Positions 54,873 through 63,557 are shown, counted from the first letter of the stretch. The stretch is DNA of 64,000 nt from Sphingobacterium litopenaei (GCF_014692495.1 NZ_JACOIJ010000008.1:53500-117499), one strand, 5' to 3'. Notes: a model not told the origin generated them from the letters alone. Program-made: numbers and translations.

Positions 54873-55601
54873 ATGGAACTCTATTATATAGCATTCGTCC
54901 TATTTGTTGTTGGCTTCTTGTATGCCTCTGTTGGACATGGAGGTGCCAGCGGTTACATTGCTGTCTTTTCTATTTTTTCCATTCCGGTAGCGCAATACAA
55001 GCCGCTTATTCTCATGCTTAATATGCTTGTTGCCGGTACAGGGTTCTTCCAATTTCGCCGTGCCGGGCACTTCAGGTGGTCTACCTGTTGGCCATTTTTG
55101 ATCACCTCTATTCCAACAGCATTTCTAGGTGCCTGGTATGCGCTTGAAGGGAAAGTCTATTTTGTGCTACTCGGTCTTGCCCTCATATTGCCTACCATCC
55201 GGCTACTCGATATAACCCCCAAGGAGCGCCAGAAGCGTAAAACGGTAAATATACCATTGGCATTACTCATAGGCGCCATTGTCGGCCTTTTGTCGGGTAT
55301 GCTCAATATCGGCGGTGGTATCTTTTTAAGCCCGTTGCTTATCTTATTGGGCTGGGCCAATGCCAAGGAGGCTGCAGCTACCTCCGCCATTTTTATAACG
55401 TTAAATTCTTTCAGTGGCTTGCTCGGCAACACCACACCGATATACATTGATCCATCATTTGCACTATGGTTCTGTGCGGCAGCTGCCGGAGGATTTACGG
55501 GCGCCTATTTCGGGAGTGCGCGTTTTCCTATGGCAACGGTACGCACCTTGCTTAGCGTAGTGCTCCTGATCGCTTGTTGTAAACTATTATTTTTCATGTA
55601 A
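54873..55601 (+). CDS. TauE/SafE family permease
   Basis: The product has 242 residues and about eight hydrophobic segments. FLYASVGHGGASGYIAVFSIF near residue 17 and LSGMLNIGGGIFLSPLLILLGW near 145 are the two repeated family motifs. Related proteins move sulfite, sulfoacetate or other small anions. In this nitrate operon it may export nitrite or another anion, which is an inference. The gene starts one base after the upstream stop codon and overlaps moaA by one base. Confidence 0.9.
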   Translation: MELYYIAFVLFVVGFLYASVGHGGASGYIAVFSIFSIPVAQYKPLILMLNMLVAGTGFFQFRRAGHFRWSTCWPFLITSIPTAFLGAWYALEGKVYFVLLGLALILPTIRLLDITPKERQKRKTVNIPLALLIGAIVGLLSGMLNIGGGIFLSPLLILLGWANAKEAAATSAIFITLNSFSGLLGNTTPIYIDPSFALWFCAAAAGGFTGAYFGSARFPMATVRTLLSVVLLIACCKLLFFM

Positions 55602-56551
55602 TGCGAACATTGACAGACCCTATCGGAAGATCATTCAACGTCCTACGCGTAAGCCTATTAGATAGATGCAACTTTGCGTGCACTTATTGTGTATGTGAAG
55701 ATGAACTGAACACAACAACACCGAAATCTGCGGTATTGTCCAGCGATGAACTTATCGATCTCATAGGTCGTTTGCACCATCTGCTGCATCTACAGACCAT
55801 ACGTTTAACAGGGGGTGAGCCACTGCTATATCCCGACCTTACCAAGTTAACAAAGGGCATTCGACAATTGGGCATCCAAGATATCCGCATGACGACAAAC
55901 GGCTTTTTGCTCGCGAAAAAAGTAGTTGCTCTCCAACAAGCTGGTCTTCGGTCCATCAATGTCTCGCTGGATGCATTATCCGAAAGTTCCTTCTATAAGG
56001 TAACAAAACGGACGGGGCTACAGCAGGTCGTCGAAGGCATAATAGCCGCCAAGGAAATAGGATTGGAGGTAAAAATTAACACGGTGATTATGGCCGGTGA
56101 AAACGATCAGGAAATTTTGCCTTTACTGAATTTTGCGTTCCGACATCGCATTAAAATACGCTTCTTGGAATTGATGGGCATGGGTCACCTATTTGGCGAT
56201 ACCGACAGTAAGTTCTTCTCCCGGCAAGCCATACTGGACAGAATAAGTAGCGTCTATGAAATCCACGAGCAGGTAAAGAAATGCGGAGACACCGCTACAT
56301 ATTGGCGTACGTCCTGCGGGCATAGCTTCGGAATCATTGCCAATGAGAGCCAGCCTTTTTGTGCAGACTGCAACCGCCTGCGACTAGACTGCCAGGGGAA
56401 TATTTATGGCTGTTTAAGTAGCAACACGCCTATACCGCTTCGGGCGGTTAATAGTCAGCAAGGGTTGGAGGCGGGCTTACACGCCGCATTAGGGCAAAAA
56501 CAAATGCGGTTTTCCGGAAGTGAAATGAGTATGTTAACAATTGGAGGATAA
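55601..56551 (+). CDS. moaA: GTP 3',8-cyclase
   Basis: The product has 316 residues. It is the radical SAM enzyme that starts molybdopterin synthesis from GTP. The SAM cluster ligands lie in DRCNFACTYCVC (CX3CX2C). The second cluster, which binds GTP, lies in FCADCNRLRLDCQGNIYGCL. The C-terminus ends with the conserved GG needed for activity. LTGGEPLLYPDL near residue 70 is the GGEP motif. It is followed after two bases by moaD. Confidence 0.96.
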   Translation: MRTLTDPIGRSFNVLRVSLLDRCNFACTYCVCEDELNTTTPKSAVLSSDELIDLIGRLHHLLHLQTIRLTGGEPLLYPDLTKLTKGIRQLGIQDIRMTTNGFLLAKKVVALQQAGLRSINVSLDALSESSFYKVTKRTGLQQVVEGIIAAKEIGLEVKINTVIMAGENDQEILPLLNFAFRHRIKIRFLELMGMGHLFGDTDSKFFSRQAILDRISSVYEIHEQVKKCGDTATYWRTSCGHSFGIIANESQPFCADCNRLRLDCQGNIYGCLSSNTPIPLRAVNSQQGLEAGLHAALGQKQMRFSGSEMSMLTIGG

Positions 56552-56553
56552 AT

Positions 56554-56790
56554 ATGATTACTTTGGAATTTTTTGCGGGATTGAAGGATTACTTCCCGCC
56601 CGTTATGGAGGTCCGAGAGACTCCAGAAGACATCAATTCTTTACGACGCTACCTGATTGATCAGCAATCGTTTGCCAAAACATTACTAGAGCAATGTCGG
56701 TTTGCGATAGATGATACGTTTGTCCAGGAGGATTACCCGCTTCGTCAGGGCGATCTTGTCTTAGTCATTCCACCCAGTAGCGGAGGTTAA
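56554..56790 (+). CDS. moaD: Molybdopterin synthase sulfur carrier subunit
   Basis: The product has 78 residues of the ubiquitin-like fold. It starts MITLEFFAGLKDYF and ends VIPPSSGG. The final Gly-Gly is adenylated by the MoeB-like protein (45602) and becomes a thiocarboxylate. It supplies sulfur to the dithiolene of molybdopterin with MoaE, whose gene follows after two bases. Confidence 0.93.
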   Translation: MITLEFFAGLKDYFPPVMEVRETPEDINSLRRYLIDQQSFAKTLLEQCRFAIDDTFVQEDYPLRQGDLVLVIPPSSGG

Positions 56791-56792
56791 CG

Positions 56793-57242
56793 ATGATACA
56801 TCTAAGCACGGAAAAAATCGATGTAATGGCACTTTGGGAGCAGGCGCATCATCCAGCAGCAGGGGGCGTTGTATTGTTTAGTGGTGAAGTGCGGAATAAC
56901 CACCAGGGAAAAGAAGTTTCACATCTTTCATACGAGGCCGCCGAGCAGATGGCCAACAAAATGATTGCTGCATTACTGGATGAAGCAAAACAACGCTGGG
57001 AGCTACAGGTTGCCATCGCCGTCCATCGGTTAGGCAAGGTTTCTGTTATGGAAACAGCAGTGGTGGTCATTACAGCGGCTGCCCATCGCGCGGAAGCCTA
57101 TGCAGCCAATCAATATATCATCGATCGCATCAAACATCATGTACCCCTATGGAAATGTGAGCATTTTGTGGATGGAGGGCGCGAATGGGGAGGACATTGC
57201 TCCTGTCATGAAGAGCCGGCAGCAGAAGCCTATACTATATAA
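56793..57242 (+). CDS. moaE: Molybdopterin synthase catalytic subunit
   Basis: The product has 149 residues. GGVVLFSGEVRNNHQGKEVSHLSYEAAEQMA near residue 24-55 and AVVVITAAAHRAEAYAANQYIIDRIKHHVPLWKCEHF near 88-125 contain the active-site Arg and Lys. It converts cyclic pyranopterin monophosphate to molybdopterin with MoaD. It belongs to the moaA-moaD-moaE-mobA block, with gaps of two bases throughout. Confidence 0.96.
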   Translation: MIHLSTEKIDVMALWEQAHHPAAGGVVLFSGEVRNNHQGKEVSHLSYEAAEQMANKMIAALLDEAKQRWELQVAIAVHRLGKVSVMETAVVVITAAAHRAEAYAANQYIIDRIKHHVPLWKCEHFVDGGREWGGHCSCHEEPAAEAYTI

Positions 57243-57244
57243 TC

Positions 57245-57856
57245 ATGGAGAATACAGGCGATATATTGTTGGGTCTGGTGCTGTGCGGAGGCAAGAGCAG
57301 CCGCATGGGGCAGGACAAAGGTCAGCTCACAAAAGATCATTCTATCTGGGCGGAGCACATGGGCCTCCTACTGAGGAGTGTCGGGTTGGCAACCTATTTC
57401 TCGATCCATCCATCGCAGTTTGAGGCATACCAACACATCTTTCCTTCCGAAATATTGATTCCGGATCAGGTCGATATAAAAGGGCCTTTGGCGGGTTTGC
57501 TGAGTGCGCACCGGCTGTTTCCTAAGGCAGATATATTCGTGCTGCCTTGTGACATGATTGACATGGAAGCGCCTCTACTGGAGCGGCTGATAGATATTCG
57601 CCGGCAGATCGTGCAGGCGGATGTCTATCTGTACATCAGGCATAGACAGGTTGAACCCCTGTGCGCAATTTATACGGCTTCGGGACTGCACAAATTATAT
57701 GCGGACTACCAAAGTGGGGGCCTGACAAACTTTTCGATGAAGCGCGCGATACAGAATCTTCGCTCGGTAAAAGTCCCTGCACCCGAAAATGCGGCAGATT
57801 TCCGAAACTACAATACGCCTGAAGATATCGTCAAATGGCAGAAGGCACCTCTTTAA
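57245..57856 (+). CDS. mobA: Molybdenum cofactor guanylyltransferase
   Basis: The product has 203 residues. LVLCGGKSSRMGQDKGQL near residue 12 is the nucleotide-binding signature, and FVLPCDMIDMEAPLLERL near 98 contains the metal-binding Asp. It adds GMP to Moco to give the bis-MGD form that nitrate reductases of this type need. It is the last gene of the long operon and is convergent with the Crp/Fnr gene, 40 bases away. Confidence 0.95.
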   Translation: MENTGDILLGLVLCGGKSSRMGQDKGQLTKDHSIWAEHMGLLLRSVGLATYFSIHPSQFEAYQHIFPSEILIPDQVDIKGPLAGLLSAHRLFPKADIFVLPCDMIDMEAPLLERLIDIRRQIVQADVYLYIRHRQVEPLCAIYTASGLHKLYADYQSGGLTNFSMKRAIQNLRSVKVPAPENAADFRNYNTPEDIVKWQKAPL

Positions 57857-57896
57857 TCTCGCATAATAAAAATTGAGTTGGCAGATGTCTCAGCTA

Positions 57897-58574
57897 CTAC
57901 AGGATCTGGCGCAATTTTTCCCGGTCGGTTATTTTGATGCTCTTATTGGACGTCTCGATGATTTGTTCGTTTTCTAGTTCCTTCATCATCCGGTAGATAG
58001 TTTCGTACGTACTCCCTATGTATGCTGCTATATCTGTTTTAGATAGTGTAATGTTGATATAACCATCTCCTTCAATTCCCATTTTTTGTTCTAATTGCAG
58101 GATGCTCCATGCCAACCTTCCTTTTACGGAAAGCTGTACCTGGTTGCTCGTCTTTTGTTCGGAAATTTGCAATTCGTCGGCATAAAATAACAGCATCTCA
58201 TACGTGAAATCTGGATTTCCTTTCAATATCGTTTTGAAAAAATCAATAGGAATAAAACAGACCTCGCTGTTTTCTAATGCGGTGGCAGATATGGGGAAAA
58301 GTGTTTGCGAAGAAGATAATCCACGATGCCCTACTATATTCCCTTTTTTTGCAAAACGAACAATACTTTCTTTATCACCCCAGTGTTTATGTACTTTGAT
58401 CACGCCTTCTTGAACAAAATAAATACCCTCTGCTGGCGTTCCTTCCTGGATAAATTGATCGCCTTTCTTTAATTTAATTATTTCTCTATTGGCATTAATC
58501 AATTCCTTCCATGCAGGAATTATATGTTTACACATAAAACATGTGTTCTCACAGTCTTTCTTTTTTTTTGCCAT
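57897..58574 (-). CDS. Crp/Fnr-family transcription regulator with N-terminal cysteines
   Basis: The product has 225 residues: a cyclic-nucleotide-binding-like sensor (about 22-140) and a C-terminal winged HTH with LSKTDIAAYIGSTYETIYRMMKELEN. Cys8, Cys12 and Cys15 near the N-terminus, with Cys106 in SEVCFIP, could hold an Fe-S cluster as in FNR. The spacing (CX3CX2C) differs from the E. coli form. It closes the nitrate cluster in the opposite direction. It probably controls the operator at 42177 in response to oxygen or nitrogen oxides. Confidence 0.9.
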   Translation of the reverse strand: MAKKKKDCENTCFMCKHIIPAWKELINANREIIKLKKGDQFIQEGTPAEGIYFVQEGVIKVHKHWGDKESIVRFAKKGNIVGHRGLSSSQTLFPISATALENSEVCFIPIDFFKTILKGNPDFTYEMLLFYADELQISEQKTSNQVQLSVKGRLAWSILQLEQKMGIEGDGYINITLSKTDIAAYIGSTYETIYRMMKELENEQIIETSNKSIKITDREKLRQIL

Positions 58575-58859
58575 GTTTTTAAAGTGGAAGTCTTTTTGAG
58601 AAAACTTCTACCATTTTTTACAATCTATAATACAAATATATACCATTATTATTTTTTATACAGCACATTCTAGCAAGAAAAGGTTCAACGAGAAACTTTT
58701 GACGATGATTAGAAGTCAAAGGAACATGTTTTATAACTGATGACGACACCTTAGGCAAGCTGACACTTAAAAAGTTGTCGTCAGTTTTATGCTACATAGA
58801 GCATAGAAGTACGTTTTGTGATTATTAGTCAGTAAAATCACAAAACGTACCTCAAATTA
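58575..58859. other. Non-coding spacer with two hairpins upstream of the Crp/Fnr gene
   Basis: I see no gene here. A perfect 15-bp inverted repeat GTACGTTTTGTGATT (58809-58823) and its complement (58836-58850) form a hairpin with a 12-base loop, 10 bases from the integrase remnant. A weaker hairpin pairs TGACGACA (58741-58748) with TGTCGTCA (58776-58783) and is followed by GTTTTA. The first may be a remnant end of the mobile element. Confidence 0.5.
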
Positions 58860-59009
58860 CTATTTCCATTTGGAGGGATCACAGTCTTTTCCGGTGGAGA
58901 CTTCTTTGGGAATACCGCCCACGGTAATGCGCATGTAGATCGGCTTAGGGCCGCTCACGTAGTTTTTTGGTTTCTTCAGATAGAAGAGCAAGGAATAATT
59001 CGTACTCAT
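58860..59009 (-). pseudogene. Truncated tyrosine recombinase (integrase), N-terminal part, copy 2
   Basis: From the ATG at 59009 the frame reads MSTNYSLLFYLKKPKNYV and continues YMRITVGGIPKEVSTGKD, then PSKWK and a stop. Only 49 residues remain of a protein that is usually about 400. It matches copy 1 at 36283-36513 at nearly every position. It sits downstream of tRNA-Glu copy 2, where an island integrase is expected. The break is just before the 15-bp hairpin repeat at 58809-58850. Confidence 0.85.
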
Positions 59010-59202
59010 GATTTTAACCATTTAAGTGTAACAAACTTAGCCTTGCAGCTTAACGAAATCAAGATGTTCGTTTTTTGAACAGGTTGTCAATCAAAAGATT
59101 AACCCCTTTCCAGTGAGTCGTGTATTTTGAAAAAGCGACTCACCGAAGGACTCACTTTTTTATTGGGAAAAACTGAATGATTTGTAAAATCCGACAAAAC
59201 AA

Positions 59203-59235
59203 AAAACGCTGTAAACATTTAATTTACAGCGTTTT
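59203..59235 (-). terminator. Terminator of tRNA-Glu copy 2
   Basis: The perfect hairpin AAAACGCTGTAAA / TTTACAGCGTTTT lies 24 bases past the tRNA 3' end on the minus strand. Confidence 0.85.
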
Positions 59236-59259
59236 AGTATGTTTTGATCTCAAGATCTG

Positions 59260-59331
59260 TAGCCCGTAGGGGAATCGAACCCCTGTTTCAAGAATGAAAA
59301 TCTTGCGTCCTAACCCCTAGACGAACGGGCC
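59260..59331 (-). tRNA. tRNA-Glu (UUC), copy 2
   Basis: This is a 72-base cloverleaf with the same acceptor, D and T arms as copy 1. The anticodon stem is CAAGA / TCTTG in place of CCAGA / TCTGG, a compensated C-G to A-T change, and the anticodon is TTC. CCA is not encoded. It is the complete tRNA at the right (attR) edge of the island. Confidence 0.96.
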
Positions 59332-59349
59332 TTATCGGATTTGATGATG

Positions 59350-59379
59350 CAAATATAAGGGCATAATTTGCACCATCAA
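59350..59379 (-). promoter_or_regulatory. Promoter of tRNA-Glu copy 2
   Basis: On the minus strand TTG and TATATTTG are 19 bases apart. The -7 box ends 18 bases before the tRNA, exactly as for copy 1. Confidence 0.75.
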
Positions 59380-59429
59380 AATATTTTTTAGCAGTTTTTT
59401 ATAAGCTGCTGATTTTGAAATTAATATTT

Positions 59430-60704
59430 TTAAATCAAATCAAAACCGATATCCGTACGGAAGTATTTTCCTTGGTAAAATATACGCCCAGCATCCGCTG
59501 TAGCCTGTTGTAGTGCGGAGAAAAGATCATCCTGAAGTGTTGTAACCGCGATTACACGACCACCAGCTGTTACTACTTCGCCATTTACTTCCTTAGTACC
59601 AGCATGGAATACGATAGATTCTTTTACGTTCTCGATATTGGAAATTACTTTTCCAGATTCGTAATCACCAGGATAGCCACCAGAAACTAACATCACTGTA
59701 ACAGCTGTTTTAGGACTTACGGTATAAGATCTCGAAGCTAAATCGCCTTTAGCAACACCTTCTAATAGATCTACTAAATCCGATTCAATACGAGGTAACA
59801 CTGATTCTGTTTCTGGATCGCCCATACGTACATTGTATTCGATAACAAAAGGTTCGCTATCTACATTCATTAAACCGATGAAGATAAAACCTTTGTAAGG
59901 AATATTGTCTTTTTTCAACCCTTCTACCGTTGGTTTGATGATACGCTCTTCCACTTTAGACAAAAATTCTTCATTGGCAAAAGGAACAGGAGAGATAGAT
60001 CCCATACCCCCAGTATTTAAACCAGTATCACCTTCGCCGATGCGTTTGTAATCTTTTGCAGAAGGAAGAACTTTGTATGATTCGCCGTCCGTAAGTACGA
60101 AAACGGATAATTCAATGCCTTTTAAGAACTCTTCGATAACAACCACGCTACTTGCTGCGCCAAATTTAGCATCAGCAATCATCGCTTTTAATTCCGCTTT
60201 GGCATCTTCTAATGTTTCACAAATTAAAACACCTTTACCAGCAGCTAGACCATCCGCTTTTAATACGATTGGAAGTTTTTGAGTTTCTAAGTAAGCTAGA
60301 CCTTCTTCTAGATTGGATTGGTTGAAGGATTTGTATGCTGCGGTAGGAATATTATGTCTAAACATAAATTCTTTTGAAAAATCCTTAGATCCTTCTAATT
60401 GAGCTCCTAATTGTCGTGGGCCAATAACCGCGATATGTTTGATATCTTCTCTTCCTAAGAAGTAATCATGAATACCTTTAACTAAAGGTTCTTCAGGACC
60501 AACAAGAATGATTTCAATATTATTTTCTAAAGAAAAAGATGCAATTCCCTCGAAATCTGTAACTTTTAAGTTAACATTCTTTCCATATTGTTCAGTTCCA
60601 GCATTTCCTGGAGCGATAAAAAGATTAGTTAGTTTAGGGCTTTGCGCTATTTTATAAGCAAAGGCAGATTCACGACCGCCTGATCCAACGATTAAGATGT
60701 TCAT
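59430..60704 (-). CDS. purD: Phosphoribosylamine-glycine ligase
   Basis: The product has 424 residues from the ATG at 60704 (MNILIVGSGGRESAFAYKIA); the frame open to 60725 adds an unlikely tail. It is the GAR synthetase of purine synthesis, an ATP-grasp enzyme. KADGLAAGKGVLICE near residue 150, GEGDTGLNTGGMGSISPVPF near 220 and EYNVRMGDPETESVLPRI near 285 are the diagnostic motifs. It stands alone beyond the island, and marks the return to core chromosome. Confidence 0.97.
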   Translation of the reverse strand: MNILIVGSGGRESAFAYKIAQSPKLTNLFIAPGNAGTEQYGKNVNLKVTDFEGIASFSLENNIEIILVGPEEPLVKGIHDYFLGREDIKHIAVIGPRQLGAQLEGSKDFSKEFMFRHNIPTAAYKSFNQSNLEEGLAYLETQKLPIVLKADGLAAGKGVLICETLEDAKAELKAMIADAKFGAASSVVVIEEFLKGIELSVFVLTDGESYKVLPSAKDYKRIGEGDTGLNTGGMGSISPVPFANEEFLSKVEERIIKPTVEGLKKDNIPYKGFIFIGLMNVDSEPFVIEYNVRMGDPETESVLPRIESDLVDLLEGVAKGDLASRSYTVSPKTAVTVMLVSGGYPGDYESGKVISNIENVKESIVFHAGTKEVNGEVVTAGGRVIAVTTLQDDLFSALQQATADAGRIFYQGKYFRTDIGFDLI

Positions 60705-60809
60705 ACTACAAATATACAATCTCATAGGAGATTCTTAAATTTTATACAGCCTTAAACATCATTTTTGGAAAAAATGGAATATCTTTAGAAGACTAATTAT
60801 CAATAAACT

Positions 60810-63458
60810 ATGATGCGAAAGCTTTTAACAGCTGTTTTTATTTTGTTATGTACTACTACTCAAGGTCAGGATATTCAGCAATTTTTAGATAAACTCCAAG
60901 ATTACAGCCTCCAAAAACCACAAGAGAAAGTTTATCTTCATACAGATAAACCGTCATATTCGGCAGGCGAAAATATATTTTTCAAATCCTATACCACTAT
61001 AGGAATTACCAATCTTTTTTCGAGTTTAAGTGGAATATTATATGCAGAACTTATTTCTCCAGCTAATAATGTGGTGCAGCGTGTTACTATTTCGACCCCT
61101 ATGGGAATAGGGATTGGTGATTTTACCTTATCAGATACGATTACAGAAGGAGTATATCGAATCCGAGCATACACCAATTGGATGAAAAATGCAGGGTCGG
61201 ATTATTTTTTTGATAAGAAAGTTCCTATTTATAATGGTCGTACTGACAATGTGATTACACATACCACTTATGAAAAAAGAACGAACGATGTTTTATATAA
61301 AATCAACTTGAATAGTGTAACGGGATTGCCAATTTCAAAGAAGAGAATATCGTATACTATTACTGAAGGAGACAAGGTGGTAGAAAAGAAGTCACAAACT
61401 TCTTCAGAAAATGGGTCTATTGAGATTCCTATTAATAATAAATATGTAAATCCTATACTAAAACTTCGTTTTGAAAATATTGATAAGAACATTGTAAATA
61501 AGGTTGTAAAAACTATTGATCCCAAAAAGCAGCCAGCGACTACATTATTTCCAGAAGGAGGGAAGCTCTTGAAGGATAAAATCAATACGATTGCAGCAAA
61601 AAGTATCAATAGTCAAGGTCTGGGTATTAGTTCCAAAATACTATTAAAGCAAGGTTCGGACACTATAGGCGTCTTCCAAACGAATGAACTAGGGATGGGT
61701 GCTATTTCTGTGTTTCTAAATAGTGGAGCTCCTTTAGAAGCTGAAGCAGAATATGCTGATGGAACAAAATCTGTTTTGCAGGTTCCTCGGATTCATGAAA
61801 CAGGCTTTTCCATATTGGTAAACAATTTGAACGACAATAAGCTTTTTGCACAATTAAATGCAAGTGCCGACCAGCTAGATAATTCAGATGTATATTTTGT
61901 AGTACATCACTTAGCAGAAGTTTTGTTTGTGTCTAAGTCTAAATTAAATAAAGAGGAACTTGTTTTTACAGTTGAAAAATCGAAGTTACCTGACGGGGTG
62001 GTTACAATTAGTATACTGGATAGTAAATTCCAGCCTATTATAGAACGTCCTGTGTTTTGTCTGGTGCAGCGTAATTTGAATAGTCGTGTTTTATTGAATA
62101 AGTCAAGCTATCGAACGCGTGAGAAAGTGGAAGTCAATTTAGATATGGGCGAAGGGGATGATTCTCTGTTGATGGGTGCATATTCGGCATCGGTTATTGA
62201 TTTAGGAAAAGTTAAGTTTCCCGAAAGAGCAGAAGCGCATATTCTCTCTTCACTCTTATTGAGCAATGATTTGAAAGGTTATATTGAAAATCCAAATTAT
62301 TATTTCAATCAAGAAGGTAACGTAAAAAGTGTGGATTTGGATTATTTGATGTTGACACAAGGTTGGAGGAATATTGAATGGGAAAGTGTTGGACTGGAAG
62401 TGCTTCCAAAATTTAAACCTGAAAAGTCCCTTAAAATCTCTGGTTACACAAAAAAAATAGGTAGAAGCAAGCCTGAACCTAATGCAAAAGTGCAGTTGAT
62501 TTCTACCCGAAATTATCTCGATTTTATTGATACGACTTCTAATGAAGAGGGGTACTTTGAATTTGATAATTTGCTATTCCCTGATAGTGTTAAATTTATT
62601 ATTTCAGCACGAGACGCGGTCAAAGGCAAAAATAATATTGATATCACCTATGAATATGACAAAGAATTTCCCATCGATGAAAAAGTAGGTGCACTAGAGA
62701 GCGATTGGGATATTAATAGGCAATATTTGGATAATCTTAAATCATCGAAAGAATTTTTTGCGGAGTTAGAGCGAATTGGCTTAAAGGAAAAAGCCATACT
62801 CATTGATGAGGTCGTTGTTACGAGAAAGCAGTCCAAAGCTCCTGACTATTCTAGTAATCTGAATGGTCCTGGAAACGCAGACCAGATTTTAGGAGCCGAT
62901 GATCTTTCCACTTGTCCGACTTTGGAAATGTGTTTAGCGGGTCGTTTGATGGGTGTTTATTTTCAAAATGGTGTACCTTATAATACACGGGGAAATCAAC
63001 CTATGCAAATTGTCCTAGATGGTATGTATATTGAGTCAGAAAATATTTCCATGATTAATACTGCAGATGTAGAAAGTATAGAAGTGCTGCGAAATGTGAA
63101 TTATACATCAATATATGGTTCTAATGGCGCGAATGGATTAATTGTTATTACCTCCAAAAGAGGATCTTCAGCATTGAACAATTATGTTCCGAAAGGAATA
63201 CTAACAGTGCAGCCTCAAGGATTCCAAGTTATTAAGAACTTTTATAAGCCAGCGTATGATGTAGATGAGGCTAATAAATACAATTCAGACTTACGTTCCA
63301 CTATACATTGGGAACCTGCAATAGTTACGAATGAACAAGGTAAAGCCTCGTTCGATTTCTTTACATCGGATTCAAAAGGTAAATATTTATTACTAATAGA
63401 GGGGATAGATCTTCAAGGACGTTTGCTTAGAAGGGAAGTGGAGTTTGTCGTAGAATAA
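60810..63458 (+). CDS. Large MG2-domain surface protein with a TonB-plug domain
   Basis: The product has 882 residues, with a signal peptide (1-19). EKVYLHTDKPSYSAGENIFFKSY near residue 40 opens an alpha-2-macroglobulin MG2-like domain. A carboxypeptidase-regulatory-like segment follows near 560-620. ILGADDLSTCPTLEMCLAGRL and MQIVLDGMY, then IEVLRNVNYTSIYGSNGANGLIVITSKRG-type sequence around 700-790, form a TonB-receptor plug domain. No beta-barrel follows. Such proteins are common in Bacteroidota. Their role is unknown. Confidence 0.88.
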   Translation: MMRKLLTAVFILLCTTTQGQDIQQFLDKLQDYSLQKPQEKVYLHTDKPSYSAGENIFFKSYTTIGITNLFSSLSGILYAELISPANNVVQRVTISTPMGIGIGDFTLSDTITEGVYRIRAYTNWMKNAGSDYFFDKKVPIYNGRTDNVITHTTYEKRTNDVLYKINLNSVTGLPISKKRISYTITEGDKVVEKKSQTSSENGSIEIPINNKYVNPILKLRFENIDKNIVNKVVKTIDPKKQPATTLFPEGGKLLKDKINTIAAKSINSQGLGISSKILLKQGSDTIGVFQTNELGMGAISVFLNSGAPLEAEAEYADGTKSVLQVPRIHETGFSILVNNLNDNKLFAQLNASADQLDNSDVYFVVHHLAEVLFVSKSKLNKEELVFTVEKSKLPDGVVTISILDSKFQPIIERPVFCLVQRNLNSRVLLNKSSYRTREKVEVNLDMGEGDDSLLMGAYSASVIDLGKVKFPERAEAHILSSLLLSNDLKGYIENPNYYFNQEGNVKSVDLDYLMLTQGWRNIEWESVGLEVLPKFKPEKSLKISGYTKKIGRSKPEPNAKVQLISTRNYLDFIDTTSNEEGYFEFDNLLFPDSVKFIISARDAVKGKNNIDITYEYDKEFPIDEKVGALESDWDINRQYLDNLKSSKEFFAELERIGLKEKAILIDEVVVTRKQSKAPDYSSNLNGPGNADQILGADDLSTCPTLEMCLAGRLMGVYFQNGVPYNTRGNQPMQIVLDGMYIESENISMINTADVESIEVLRNVNYTSIYGSNGANGLIVITSKRGSSALNNYVPKGILTVQPQGFQVIKNFYKPAYDVDEANKYNSDLRSTIHWEPAIVTNEQGKASFDFFTSDSKGKYLLLIEGIDLQGRLLRREVEFVVE

Positions 63459-63525
63459 TATATGTTTTTATCCTCCAATGCTCCAGCGACTTACCTTCCA
63501 TATCAAAAATATTTTACCAAAACGC

Positions 63526-63557
63526 TTGGAAGTAGAGTAGAAACTTCCCTATCTTTG
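63526..63557 (+). promoter_or_regulatory. rRNA promoter P1
   Basis: TTG at 63526-63528 and TATCTTTG at 63550-63557, 21 bases apart, match the Bacteroidota -33/-7 elements. Confidence 0.75.

Larger units (their letters stand above)
38100..59275. mobile_element. Genomic island (about 21 kb) integrated at tRNA-Glu, carrying nitrate assimilation
   Basis: A 17-bp direct repeat GTAGCCCGTAGGGGAAT, the 3' end of tRNA-Glu, lies at 38100 (partial tRNA, attL) and at 59259 (within the complete tRNA, attR). An integrase remnant is next to the complete tRNA, as in tRNA-targeting islands. The cargo from 42.3 to 57.9 kb is one pathway. Part of it has clearly higher GC than the surrounding chromosome. The integrase is dead, so the island is fixed unless another integrase acts in trans. 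Confidence 0.75.
58862..59331. repeat. Diverged direct repeat of the 36391-36893 block (tRNA-Glu, att region, integrase start)
   Basis: Both blocks have, in the same order and orientation, an integrase N-terminus, a stretch with CAGTGAGT...GACTCAC elements, TTTTTTATTGGGAA, a tRNA terminator, and tRNA-Glu(UUC) with the att core. They differ by indels and substitutions, so the duplication is old or came from two related elements. Confidence 0.8.
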
